Origin: Sphingobacteriaceae bacterium
GTDB lineage: Bacteria; Bacteroidota; Bacteroidia; B-17B0; Aurantibacillaceae
DNA: 64,000 nt
Assembly (NCBI GenBank): GCA_013823565.1
Contig: PNMI01000001.1
Coordinates: 296,955 to 360,954, forward strand
Direction of reading: 5' to 3'
A program made the position numbers and the translations under genes. The notes under the pieces were generated by a model. That model was not told the origin of the DNA and made no database searches. It saw only the letters and a program-made list of their open reading frames with translations. Positions within the stretch are counted from its first letter, which is position 1. Every line of letters starts with the position of its first letter. Of the stretch, positions 17,831-26,658 are shown piece by piece.

Positions 17831-17936
17831 AAGTTTAGGTAATGCTTATTCTATCCTCGCCTGAACGAATTCATTCGTGCAAGCCCGCCTGAATACCCCT
17901 CGTTCTAGTCGGGCGCAACATTGAACTACGGTGTCA
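17831..17936 (-). pseudogene. degenerate partial copy of tRNA-Arg (5' half), interrupted by a 63-bp palindromic insert (17857..17919)
   Basis: + strand AAGTTTAGGTAATGCTTATTCTATCC / insert / ATTGAACTACGGTGTCA, versus ACGTTTAGGAAACGCTTATTCTATCCATTGAACTACGGTGCCA in the intact tRNA. Confidence 0.85.
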
Positions 17937-17992
17937 ATCATCTTTTTCTGATGATTTTAATATGAAGTTACCTTAAAATGCTTTGAAAACAA

Positions 17993-18025
17993 AAAAGCCA
18001 CCCTACTAATTAGTGGATGGCTTTT
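17993..18025 (-). terminator. intrinsic terminator downstream of tRNA-Asn
   Basis: AAAAGCCACCCTACTAATTAGTGGATGGCTTTT hairpin with T/A-tracts. Confidence 0.7.
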
Positions 18026-18026
18026 G

Positions 18027-18100
18027 CTCCCTCTCCTGGGCTCGAACCAGGGACCCCATGATTAACAGTCATGTGCTCTAACCAGCTGAGCTAAGAGGGA
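18027..18100 (-). tRNA. tRNA-Asn (anticodon GTT)
   Basis: Reverse complement TCCCTCTTAGCTCAGCTGGTTAGAGCACATGACTGTTAATCATGGGGTCCCTGGTTCGAGCCCAGGAGAGGGAG; perfect acceptor stem; loop CTGTTAA. Confidence 0.97.
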
Positions 18101-18227
18101 ATCATTATTCTGGTTATATAAATGTTAAAGAACAGTTTTTTAATGCTTTTCCTTGTAAGGGAGGGCAAATTTAATATCTATTTTGTAAATAAACAATATA
18201 TTTGTAAAAATTTTTAATCTTTTTTTT

Positions 18228-19151
18228 ATGAGTCTATTAGTAGTAGGTACAGTAGCGTTTGATGCTATCGAAACACCTTTCGGGAAAACCGATAAAATCG
18301 TTGGTGGAGCAGCTAGTTACATAGCTTTAGCATCTTCTTACTTTACAAAAGAAATAAACCTTGTGTCTGTTGTTGGGGACGATTTTCCTCAAGAATTTAT
18401 GAATACACTTAAGAGTCAAGGAGTTAATCTAGATGGTTTGCAAATCAAACAAGGCGAAAAATCATTTTTTTGGAGCGGTCGTTATCATAATGATATGAAT
18501 TCTCGTGATACTTTAGACACTCAGTTGAATGTTTTGGGTGATTTTGATCCAATTGTACCTGAATCATACAAAAATTGCGAATTTTTAATGTTAGGGAACT
18601 TAATGCCAGCTGTACAACAAAAGGTATTGTCTCAATTATCTAAACGTCCAAAATTAATTGTATTAGATACTATGAATTTTTGGATGGATATCGCCATGCC
18701 TGAATTATTGGAAACATTAAAAGGCATTGATGTGTTAACTATCAATGATTCTGAGGCTCGTCAGTTATCTGGAGAGTATTCTTTAGTAAAAGCGGCTCAA
18801 AAAATCTTAGCAATGGGTCCAAAAGTATTAGTAATTAAAAAAGGTGAGCACGGTGCTTTATTATTTAATAAAGAAGAAGTGTTTTTTGCACCAGCATTAC
18901 CTTTAGAAGATGTATTTGATCCAACAGGAGCAGGCGATAGTTTTGCAGGAGGCTTTATTGGTTATTTAGCTAAAACAAAAGATATCAGTTTTGAAAACAT
19001 GAAACGTGCTATTATTTTTGGTTCGGCAATGGCTAGTTTTACAGTTGAAAAATTTGGAACAGAGCGCTTAATTGGCTTATCTCAAGAAGATGTATCTAAT
19101 AGAGTTCAAGAGTTTGTTGATTTAGTTCAATTTGATATCTCTTTAGTATAA
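18228..19151 (+). CDS. PfkB family carbohydrate/nucleoside kinase
   Basis: VGGAASYIALASSYF N-terminal motif and DPTGAGDSFAGGFIGYL C-terminal PfkB signature. Confidence 0.93.
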   Translation: MSLLVVGTVAFDAIETPFGKTDKIVGGAASYIALASSYFTKEINLVSVVGDDFPQEFMNTLKSQGVNLDGLQIKQGEKSFFWSGRYHNDMNSRDTLDTQLNVLGDFDPIVPESYKNCEFLMLGNLMPAVQQKVLSQLSKRPKLIVLDTMNFWMDIAMPELLETLKGIDVLTINDSEARQLSGEYSLVKAAQKILAMGPKVLVIKKGEHGALLFNKEEVFFAPALPLEDVFDPTGAGDSFAGGFIGYLAKTKDISFENMKRAIIFGSAMASFTVEKFGTERLIGLSQEDVSNRVQEFVDLVQFDISLV

Positions 19152-19166
19152 TTATTTTATCATTTC

Positions 19167-19199
19167 AAAAGCCCTCTATTACAAAATAGGGGGCTTTTT
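19167..19199 (+). terminator. intrinsic terminator
   Basis: AAAAGCCCTCTATTACAAAATAGGGGGCTTTTT. Confidence 0.85.
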
Positions 19200-19250
19200 A
19201 TTTTAGATAAATCACAATTTATAAATTATCTTAGCGTTAAATAAATAAAC

Positions 19251-20039
19251 TTGAGATTTCTTATTATCATAGTTATTTGTGTTGTATTAGGTTGCTCTTT
19301 TGTATTTCAAACATCCGAGCCTGAAATACATATTAAATTTCCTGAACAAAAATCGCACGTCGAAATTGATGGTTTTGGAAATATTTATATCATTACTGAT
19401 AATGAAATTGTAAAGTATAATGCTATGGGTATTTTACAAAAAAAATACAGTACCAAACGCTATGGTAAAATAGAGTTTGTAGATGCAACGAATCCATTAA
19501 AGGTTTTGGTTTATTATAAAGATTTTCAGCAACTTATTTTTTTAGATAATCAAATGACAGAATCTAGCAATATGATTTCATTAGAGTCACTTGGTCATGA
19601 ACAAAGTAGCTTAGTGTGTTCATCATCTAATAATAGTTTTTGGTTGTATGATAAACAAAATAATGAATTATGTAGATTTGACGCTGAATTAAAATCATTA
19701 GTAAAGACAGGAAACTTAAAGCGCATACTAGATGTTGATATAAAGCCTAATTTTTTACAAGAAAATAATAATTTCATTTATTTGAATTGCCCCGATGAAG
19801 GGATTTTGGTATTTGATATTTACGGCACCTTTTATAAAACCATTCCTTTAAAAAACTTGAAAGAGTTTAATATGGTTAATGGCGATGTGTTTTATTTTGA
19901 AAATCATACACTAAAACAATATCAAACTCAAACCTTTAATACTATCGAAAAACAGTTTGCCGATACTATAATTAAAACGGTGTATTGGCAAAACGAGCGT
20001 TTTTATAAGCTTTATCAAGATTCGTTAGTGATTGAGTAA
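19251..20039 (+). CDS. putative lipoprotein/exported propeller-like protein
   Basis: TTG start, N-terminal LIIIVICVVLGCSFVF; WD-like repeats (DGFGNIYIITDNEIVKYN). Confidence 0.65.
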   Translation: MRFLIIIVICVVLGCSFVFQTSEPEIHIKFPEQKSHVEIDGFGNIYIITDNEIVKYNAMGILQKKYSTKRYGKIEFVDATNPLKVLVYYKDFQQLIFLDNQMTESSNMISLESLGHEQSSLVCSSSNNSFWLYDKQNNELCRFDAELKSLVKTGNLKRILDVDIKPNFLQENNNFIYLNCPDEGILVFDIYGTFYKTIPLKNLKEFNMVNGDVFYFENHTLKQYQTQTFNTIEKQFADTIIKTVYWQNERFYKLYQDSLVIE

Positions 20040-20076
20040 ATTATCTCAGTTTTCTAAAAATTTGTATTTTTAGCTT

Positions 20077-22539
20077 ATGATTAGATTTTTATTATTTTTT
20101 GTATTCGCTATATTATTTTCTTTTACATCTTTAGCTCAAACTACATACACTCAAACAGTAAGAGGTCAGGTAGTTGATAAAGTGTCTTCTGTAGGATTAC
20201 CAGGGGTAGTTGTGCGTTTAAAAAACGACTCTACAAAAAGGCATGTGGCAACAACAGATGCCAATGGAAATTTTAAATTGGAAGGCATTGCCGTTGGGCG
20301 TCGTTCGTTTATAGTATCGATGTTTGGGTATAACACAGTTCCGTTAAATGATATCATCGTGTCTTCTGGCAAAGAAACGTTTTTAACTATTGAGCTAGAA
20401 GAGTCTTTAGTTCAAATGGATGAAGTGGTGGTGAATGCGGATGAGCAAAAAGATGTGGTAACTGATATGCAAGCGGTAAATGTAAAAACATTTAGTATCG
20501 AAGAAACAGAGCGTTATCCAGGCTCTCGTCAAGATCCCGCTCGAATGGCTTCTAATTTTGCGGGCGTACAAGGAACTAACGATAGTCGTAACGACATTGT
20601 AGTACGTGGTAATTCTCCCTCTGGTTTATTATGGAGATTAGAAGAAATCGATATCCCCAATCCGAATCACTTTGCAGTAGCTGGCTCGGCAGGTGGTCCA
20701 ACTGCTATTATTAATAATAAATATTTAGCTAATTCAGAGTTTTATACTGGTGCTTTTCCCGCAAATTATGGAAATGCATTAGGTGGTGTGTTTGATTTAA
20801 AAATGCGTAATGGAAATAATCAAAAGCATGAACGTACGTTTCAGTTTGGCTTATTAGGAACTGAATTATCTGTCGAAGGCCCTATTAATAAAGAGAAAGG
20901 AAGTAGCTATTTTATCAATTATAGATACTCTACACTTAAAATGTTATCAGGTTTAAATATTAAATTGGGTACAAGTGCTGTTCCTCAATATCAAGATGGC
21001 GCTTTTCGTTTTAATTTTCCTACTAAAAAAGCTGGTATATTTTCTTTAAGTGGAATAGGAGGATTAAGTAGCATTAAGATTATTTTAAGTACTCAAACCG
21101 AAAGACCAAAAGAATTGTATGGTGATTTAAATCGTGACCAATACTTTGCGTCAAGTATGGGTGTTGCTATTTTAAATCATGCTTATTCGTTTAATAGCAG
21201 AACCTTAATGAAAACCTCTATTGCTTATAGTGGCCAGGGTTTAAACGTCGATCATTATTTAGTATTAAGAGATAAAAACTTTAAGCCAAATGATACCTTG
21301 CCTCAAATTTTAGGCTATGATTTTTTAGAAACAAAAACAACTTTAGCGTGGTATGTAAAACATAAAATAAATCCTAAGAATAGTTTTAAAGTGGGTTTTT
21401 TTGCTAATCTATTTCATGTTGATTTTTATGATCAAGCAAAAATTAATTCAAGATATGATACCATTGCACAAGCTATTAATGATAAACCATTTAAAACAAG
21501 AATTAATGCAAAAGCCGATTTTTATTTATTACAACCTTACCTTGCTTTTGTGCATAAATTCAACGAAAAATGGAGTACTAACCTAGGCGTGTTTGCACAA
21601 TACCTTACGTTAAGTAATAGTTGGGTGGTAGAGCCAAGAGCAAGTTTACGTTATCAATTTAAATCAAACCAGTCATTAAGTTTAGCTTATGGTATGCACA
21701 GTCAAATGCAACCTACCTATTTATATTTTGCAGCACCTGATAGTTTAGTAAGAGATGGTAAAACGTATACGAATCCAACAAAACAATTAGACAATAAAAA
21801 TTTAGGATTTAGTAAAAGTCAACATGCTGTATTAGGCTATGATTTACAGATCTCTAAGTATTTCAGAACAAAGTTAGAAGCATATTATCAATATTTATGG
21901 GACATACCTGTATATGCGGTGCCTTCAAGTGTATCATTGCTTAATAGAGGTGCTAGTTTCAATCGTTTCTTTCCAATTTATACGATGGAAAATAAAGGAA
22001 CGGGGTATAATTATGGCTTAGAGTTTACTTTAGAAAAATCATTTAGTAAACATTATTTCTTTTTATACTCAGCTAGTTTATTTGATAGTAAATACACTGG
22101 AAGTAATGGAAAAACATTTGATACTGATTTTAACGGACAATACATGATGAATTTATTGGCTGGCTTAGAGTATGAGATTGGTAAATCAAAAAAGAATTCA
22201 ATTAATGTGTCTTCTAAATTCACGTATGGTGGCGGCAAACGTTATTCGCCTGTAGATGTAGCAGCTAGTAATGCAGTGATGGATGTGGTAGCTGATAATG
22301 ATAAAGTAAACACGTTGCAGTTTAATCCTTATAATCGTTTAGATTTAAGAATTGCTTATAAAATCAATAAGAAAAAAGCGACTTATGAAATCGCCTTAGA
22401 CTTAGTAAATATTATGAATACTAAAAACGTCTTAGCTTTAAGTTACGCACCAGATCCTGCAAACATAAATGCTGACCCATTAATTAAAAATTATCAATTA
22501 GGCTTTTTACCTTTATTTTATGTTAAGGTTGATTTCTAA
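20077..22539 (+). CDS. TonB-dependent receptor with carboxypeptidase-regulatory-like N-terminal domain
   Basis: VRGQVVDKVSSVGLPGVVVRLKND...DANGNFKLEGI and plug region DPARMASNFAGVQGTNDSRNDIVVRGNSPSGLLWRLEEIDIPNP. Confidence 0.93.
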   Translation: MIRFLLFFVFAILFSFTSLAQTTYTQTVRGQVVDKVSSVGLPGVVVRLKNDSTKRHVATTDANGNFKLEGIAVGRRSFIVSMFGYNTVPLNDIIVSSGKETFLTIELEESLVQMDEVVVNADEQKDVVTDMQAVNVKTFSIEETERYPGSRQDPARMASNFAGVQGTNDSRNDIVVRGNSPSGLLWRLEEIDIPNPNHFAVAGSAGGPTAIINNKYLANSEFYTGAFPANYGNALGGVFDLKMRNGNNQKHERTFQFGLLGTELSVEGPINKEKGSSYFINYRYSTLKMLSGLNIKLGTSAVPQYQDGAFRFNFPTKKAGIFSLSGIGGLSSIKIILSTQTERPKELYGDLNRDQYFASSMGVAILNHAYSFNSRTLMKTSIAYSGQGLNVDHYLVLRDKNFKPNDTLPQILGYDFLETKTTLAWYVKHKINPKNSFKVGFFANLFHVDFYDQAKINSRYDTIAQAINDKPFKTRINAKADFYLLQPYLAFVHKFNEKWSTNLGVFAQYLTLSNSWVVEPRASLRYQFKSNQSLSLAYGMHSQMQPTYLYFAAPDSLVRDGKTYTNPTKQLDNKNLGFSKSQHAVLGYDLQISKYFRTKLEAYYQYLWDIPVYAVPSSVSLLNRGASFNRFFPIYTMENKGTGYNYGLEFTLEKSFSKHYFFLYSASLFDSKYTGSNGKTFDTDFNGQYMMNLLAGLEYEIGKSKKNSINVSSKFTYGGGKRYSPVDVAASNAVMDVVADNDKVNTLQFNPYNRLDLRIAYKINKKKATYEIALDLVNIMNTKNVLALSYAPDPANINADPLIKNYQLGFLPLFYVKVDF

Positions 22540-23278
22540 AGGATTCATTATTCTTATTGTTTGCTTTGCATTTTCTTTAAACGCACAAGTTATAAATATT
22601 GAAAACAAACGATTTTTAAACGACACCAATGGTTGGGTGGGAAATGTTGATTTTAATTTTAATGTGTTTAATAATACACAACAGGTGTTACAATTTTCAA
22701 ATGCCATTCGTGTGCAGTATCAAAAAAATAGAAGTCGTTTTATTTTATTAAATGATTTAAATTTCATTAAAGCTGGCAATACAGATTTTGCCAATGCAGG
22801 GTATCAGCATTTTAGATATAATTATAAAATCAGTAAATGGATTACGATGGAAGCCTTTACTCAAACACAATATAATCCAGTTTTGAAATTAGATTTTAGG
22901 TATTTGTTGGGAGTGGGTCCGCGATTGAAATTATTGAAAAAAGAAAATGCTCGTATTTATATAGCAGCCTTGTATATGTATGAATACGATGATATTATGA
23001 ATGATGAAGTAAACTTATACGAACATCGTTTGAGTTCTTATGTAACGTGTAGTTTTTTGATTTTCAAAACGATTGATTTAACAAGTACCACCTTTTATCA
23101 ACCTAATATAGAAAACACATCCGACTATCGTATCGCTAATGATAGTGGATTAGAAATACATATCAATAAACATTTAAATTTTAAGTCGTCATTTAATATG
23201 TTATACGACACAAAACAACCAGTAGGAATACCAGATTTGGTATACTCCTTTAGAAATGGGTTATCAATAAAATTTTAG
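22520..23278 (+). CDS. DUF2490-like / outer-membrane beta-barrel protein
   Basis: Signal peptide, alternating aromatic beta-strand pattern (WVGNVDFNFNVFNNTQ, RYLLGVGPRLKLLKKE); overlaps the receptor gene by 20 nt. Confidence 0.6.
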   Translation: MLRLISKGFIILIVCFAFSLNAQVINIENKRFLNDTNGWVGNVDFNFNVFNNTQQVLQFSNAIRVQYQKNRSRFILLNDLNFIKAGNTDFANAGYQHFRYNYKISKWITMEAFTQTQYNPVLKLDFRYLLGVGPRLKLLKKENARIYIAALYMYEYDDIMNDEVNLYEHRLSSYVTCSFLIFKTIDLTSTTFYQPNIENTSDYRIANDSGLEIHINKHLNFKSSFNMLYDTKQPVGIPDLVYSFRNGLSIKF

Positions 23279-23281
23279 AAA

Positions 23282-23488
23282 TTATTTTTTAGTTGTATCA
23301 GCAACTGCAGCCCCATTTTTAGGTTGAATAGCTACTTCCGCCATAGCAGCATCAATAACTCTTCCAATAGAATCTGAAATGCGTTTTGCATTTTCATGCA
23401 TTTTAAATCTGTCTTCTGCTGCAGGTTTGCATTTTACAAATGCTAAAGTTAAAATTGTAGCTGATAGAATGATATATACCTTTTTCAT
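23282..23488 (-). CDS. small lipoprotein
   Basis: MKKVYIILSATILTLAFVKCKPAAEDRFK; lipobox-like cysteine. Confidence 0.65.
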   Translation of the reverse strand: MKKVYIILSATILTLAFVKCKPAAEDRFKMHENAKRISDSIGRVIDAAMAEVAIQPKNGAAVADTTKK

Positions 23489-23576
23489 AAAATGATGATT
23501 GCTATTTAATTATCCGAATGTAAAGATAATTTTTTGTTGAATAAAGTAATTAGAATAATTTGTGGTTTAAAAAATC

Positions 23577-23697
23577 TAAATAACTCATGAAAATTTCAAG
23601 ATTAAGGCTTTTGAAAAATTTATCAATGAGTCTGCCAGCTGGCGGATGAAGGACACTTTTTAGTAACACAAAGATTGGGGTTTTCATGAGTTATTTA
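23577..23697. repeat. 121-bp MITE-like element with perfect 17-bp terminal inverted repeats
   Basis: TAAATAACTCATGAAAA (23577-23593) and TTTTCATGAGTTATTTA (23681-23697); internal palindrome TCTGCCAGCTGGCGGA. Confidence 0.8.
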
Positions 23698-23704
23698 TAA
23701 ATAA

Positions 23705-23737
23705 AAAAGCCCACGTATCATAGACACGTGGACTTTT
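23705..23737 (-). terminator. intrinsic terminator of the 23761..24003 lipoprotein gene
   Basis: AAAAGCCCACGTATCATAGACACGTGGACTTTT. Confidence 0.8.
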
Positions 23738-23760
23738 CCTAACTAACTAAACACAAATTC

Positions 23761-24003
23761 TTAGTGAGCTTCGTGACCAGCTTCAGTAGTTGCAGCAGCA
23801 GTCTCAGTAGTTGCAGCAGCAGCAGTTGTATCAGTTGCAGCTTCCATAGCACCAGCTAAGCTAGCTTCTAATGCAGCAGAAATTGAATCAGCAGTGTGTT
23901 TTGCTTGCTCTTCGATTTTAGCTTTTTCTTCAGCTGATTGTCCACAAGATACTACAGTTGTAGCCATGATAGCTACTGCGATAATTGAAAATAATTTTGT
24001 CAT
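23761..24003 (-). CDS. small Ala/Thr-rich lipoprotein, paralog of 23282..23488
   Basis: MTKLFSIIAVAIMATTVVSCGQSAEEKAKIEEQAKHTADSISAALEA. Confidence 0.75.
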   Translation of the reverse strand: MTKLFSIIAVAIMATTVVSCGQSAEEKAKIEEQAKHTADSISAALEASLAGAMEAATDTTAAAATTETAAATTEAGHEAH

Positions 24004-24197
24004 TTTTTTAATTTTTTAAGTTGTTTTGTTGTTATTTGAACATTTATACCGAAACTTTAAATTAGTAACCCAAAAAAAGAATAAAATAATTGATTATTTT
24101 ATAACTGATTGATTATCAGTATTTAAAATTTAAATAAATAATTGGTTACCCGCTTTTTTGACGAGGTAAATTGGATTGAAAATAAGAAAAAGGAGAA

Positions 24198-24776
24198 TTA
24201 TTTTGAAAGAAATTCGCTTACTACCTTTTCAGCTTTTATAAAAGCTTCTTCTAGTACTTCATTTAAGATAAAAACATCAAATAAATCGGCTGTTTTTAGC
24301 TCTTTTTCGGCTTTTTCCACTCTTCGAGCAATACTTTCTGGGCTATCGGTGCTTCTTGAGTTTAAGCGTTCTTCTAATATTTTAATACTTGGGGGCATCA
24401 CAAAAACCGCTAAAGCTTTTTCTCCAAACTGTTTCTTCAAATTTAAGCCACCTTCTACGTCAATATCAAAAATAACATGTTTGCCTTTGGCCCAAATGCG
24501 ATCAACTTCACTTCTTAAAGTACCATAATGTGTTCCGGCATATACTTCTTCCCATTCCAAAAACTCCTTATTGTCAATTTTTTGCTTGAATTCATCAACT
24601 GTTAAGTAATGATAATCTTTGCCATTCTCTTCTATGCCACGTTTAGGGCGACTTGTAGCCGAAATAGAAAATTCTAATTTATCAGGAAAGGTTTTTAGTA
24701 AATGACGCACAATAGTGGTTTTACCAGAACCTGAGGGTGCAGAAAAGATGATGAGTTTGCCGTTTTCCATGGGCAA
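24198..24776 (-). CDS. gmk: guanylate kinase
   Basis: [58 protein letters not shown]. Confidence 0.97.
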   Translation of the reverse strand: MPMENGKLIIFSAPSGSGKTTIVRHLLKTFPDKLEFSISATSRPKRGIEENGKDYHYLTVDEFKQKIDNKEFLEWEEVYAGTHYGTLRSEVDRIWAKGKHVIFDIDVEGGLNLKKQFGEKALAVFVMPPSIKILEERLNSRSTDSPESIARRVEKAEKELKTADLFDVFILNEVLEEAFIKAEKVVSEFLSK

Positions 24777-24803
24777 AGATAACAGTTTTAGTTAAAATAA
24801 AAA

Positions 24804-26624
24804 TTAGGAAGGATTATTTTCCTGATTCTTAAAGAATTGATACACTAAATTAGCTTTTGAGTTACCAATAATAACAGCTAATTCAGCTAAAGTAGCTTCT
24901 TTAATTCCTTTTACGGATTTAAGTTCAGTGAGTAATTTTTGAGCTGTTTTGTCGCTGATCCCTTTAATTTCGGATAATTCCGTTTTAAAGGTTTCACGAC
25001 TTCGCTTATTGCGGTGATGCGTAATACCAAAACGGTGAGCTTCATCACGAATGTGTTGAATAATTTTTAACGTTTCAGAACGCTTATCTAAATACATTGG
25101 AACTGAATCACCAGGGAAATAAATTTCTTCTAAACGTTTGGCAATTCCAATCACCGTTACTTTCCCCATTAAATCTAATTTACGTAAACTCATCACCGCA
25201 GCACCTAATTGTCCTTTGCCACCATCAATCACAATTAATTGAGGCATTGGCAATCCTTCTTCAATCACACGAGAATAACGTCTAAATATTACTTCTTCCA
25301 TGGTTGCAAAATCATCAGGACCAACAACTGTTTTGACATTAAAATGTCTGTATTCTTTTTTAGCTGGTTTGCCGTCAATAAAAACAGGCATGGCGCTCAC
25401 CGCATAATCTCCCTGAATGTTGGAGTTATCAAATCCTTCTATTCTTCGAGGCTCTTCTTTCATGCGCAAATCTTTCATCATTTGTTGCATGATGCGATCA
25501 GTATGTCTTTCAGGATCAATAATAGCTAATTGTTTTTCGCGTTCTCGTTTATAAGATTCAGCATTTTTAAAACATAAATCCATTAAGTGTTTTTTATCAC
25601 CAATTTTTGGAACAACATATTTGGCTCCCGTAAATTCAAACTCTGGTTCAAAGGGAACAAAAATTTCTTTGCTGGAAGAATTGTATCTGATTCGGATTTC
25701 ATTGATAGCAAACACTAACATTTCTTCATCTGTTTCATCTAGCTTCTTTTTCAACTCTAAAGTTTGTGCTTGAATGATGGTTCCATTCATCACTTTAAAA
25801 TAATTCACGTAAGCCACTTTTTCATCACTTAAAATCGCAAACACATCCGTATCAGTAATAGAAGGGTGAACAATAGTGGATTTGCTTTGGTATTTTTCTA
25901 AGAGTTCAATTTTCTTTTTGGTATTGGCCGCATGCTCAAACTCTAATTTTTCAGCTTGCTCCAACATTATTTTTTTTAAATCTCTAATCGCAAAATTGAT
26001 ATCACCTTTTATAATTTCTCTAATGTGATTAATTCCTCTGTTATAATCTTCTTCACTTTGCTTACTCACACAAGGCGCTTTGCATTTACCAATTTGAAAT
26101 TCTAAACAAGCGGTGTATTTTTTCTTGTCAATATTTTCTTGACTCAAATCTAAATTGCAAGTTCTTAAAGGATATAATTGTTTAATTAAATCCAACAAAA
26201 TATACATGGTTGTAACAGAAGGGTATGGGCCATAATACTCGCTGCCATCTTTTTTTAGTTGTCGTGTTTGAAACACTCTAGGGAAGCGCTCATTTTTAAT
26301 AACAATCCATGGATAGGTTTTGTCGTCACGCAACATGATGTTGTATTTAGGCGTGAGACTTTTAATTAAATTATTTTCTAAAATTAAGGCATCCATTTCA
26401 GTATCTACCTTAATGGTTTTGATATCTACTATTTTTTTTACCATCACACGCAAACGATACGTGTCGTGTTCTTTAGTAAAATAGGAGGTAACACGCTTTT
26501 TTAAATTCTTTGCTTTGCCAACATACAGTAAATTATTATCTGCGTCATAATAACGATACACGCCCGGTGTTTCGGGTAAAGTTTTGAGGATACTTTGTAT
26601 ATGTTCTGAAAATGCTTCTGACAC
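24804..26624 (-). CDS. uvrC: excinuclease ABC subunit C
   Basis: GIY-YIG domain TPGVYRYYDADNNLLYVGKAKNLKKRVTSYF; RRIEGFDNSNIQGDYAVSAMPVF; C-terminal HhH. Confidence 0.98.
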   Translation of the reverse strand: MSEAFSEHIQSILKTLPETPGVYRYYDADNNLLYVGKAKNLKKRVTSYFTKEHDTYRLRVMVKKIVDIKTIKVDTEMDALILENNLIKSLTPKYNIMLRDDKTYPWIVIKNERFPRVFQTRQLKKDGSEYYGPYPSVTTMYILLDLIKQLYPLRTCNLDLSQENIDKKKYTACLEFQIGKCKAPCVSKQSEEDYNRGINHIREIIKGDINFAIRDLKKIMLEQAEKLEFEHAANTKKKIELLEKYQSKSTIVHPSITDTDVFAILSDEKVAYVNYFKVMNGTIIQAQTLELKKKLDETDEEMLVFAINEIRIRYNSSSKEIFVPFEPEFEFTGAKYVVPKIGDKKHLMDLCFKNAESYKREREKQLAIIDPERHTDRIMQQMMKDLRMKEEPRRIEGFDNSNIQGDYAVSAMPVFIDGKPAKKEYRHFNVKTVVGPDDFATMEEVIFRRYSRVIEEGLPMPQLIVIDGGKGQLGAAVMSLRKLDLMGKVTVIGIAKRLEEIYFPGDSVPMYLDKRSETLKIIQHIRDEAHRFGITHHRNKRSRETFKTELSEIKGISDKTAQKLLTELKSVKGIKEATLAELAVIIGNSKANLVYQFFKNQENNPS

Positions 26625-26658
26625 TTTGTAAAGTTAATTTTTTTAGTTAATTTGTAGC

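Noticed and set aside
17700-18110. Possible integrative element attachment region at the tRNA pair
   Set aside because: No integrase, relaxase or phage genes nearby, and the duplicated tRNA piece is the 5' half rather than the 3' end normally used as an att site. Kept only as a small-scale duplication/insertion finding.
24142-24528. + strand ORF of 128 aa opposite gmk
   Set aside because: Antisense to a clearly coding gmk; Ser/Phe-rich shadow ORF with no recognisable domain.
25097-25529. Two + strand ORFs opposite uvrC
   Set aside because: Overlap each other and lie antisense to uvrC; no conserved motifs.
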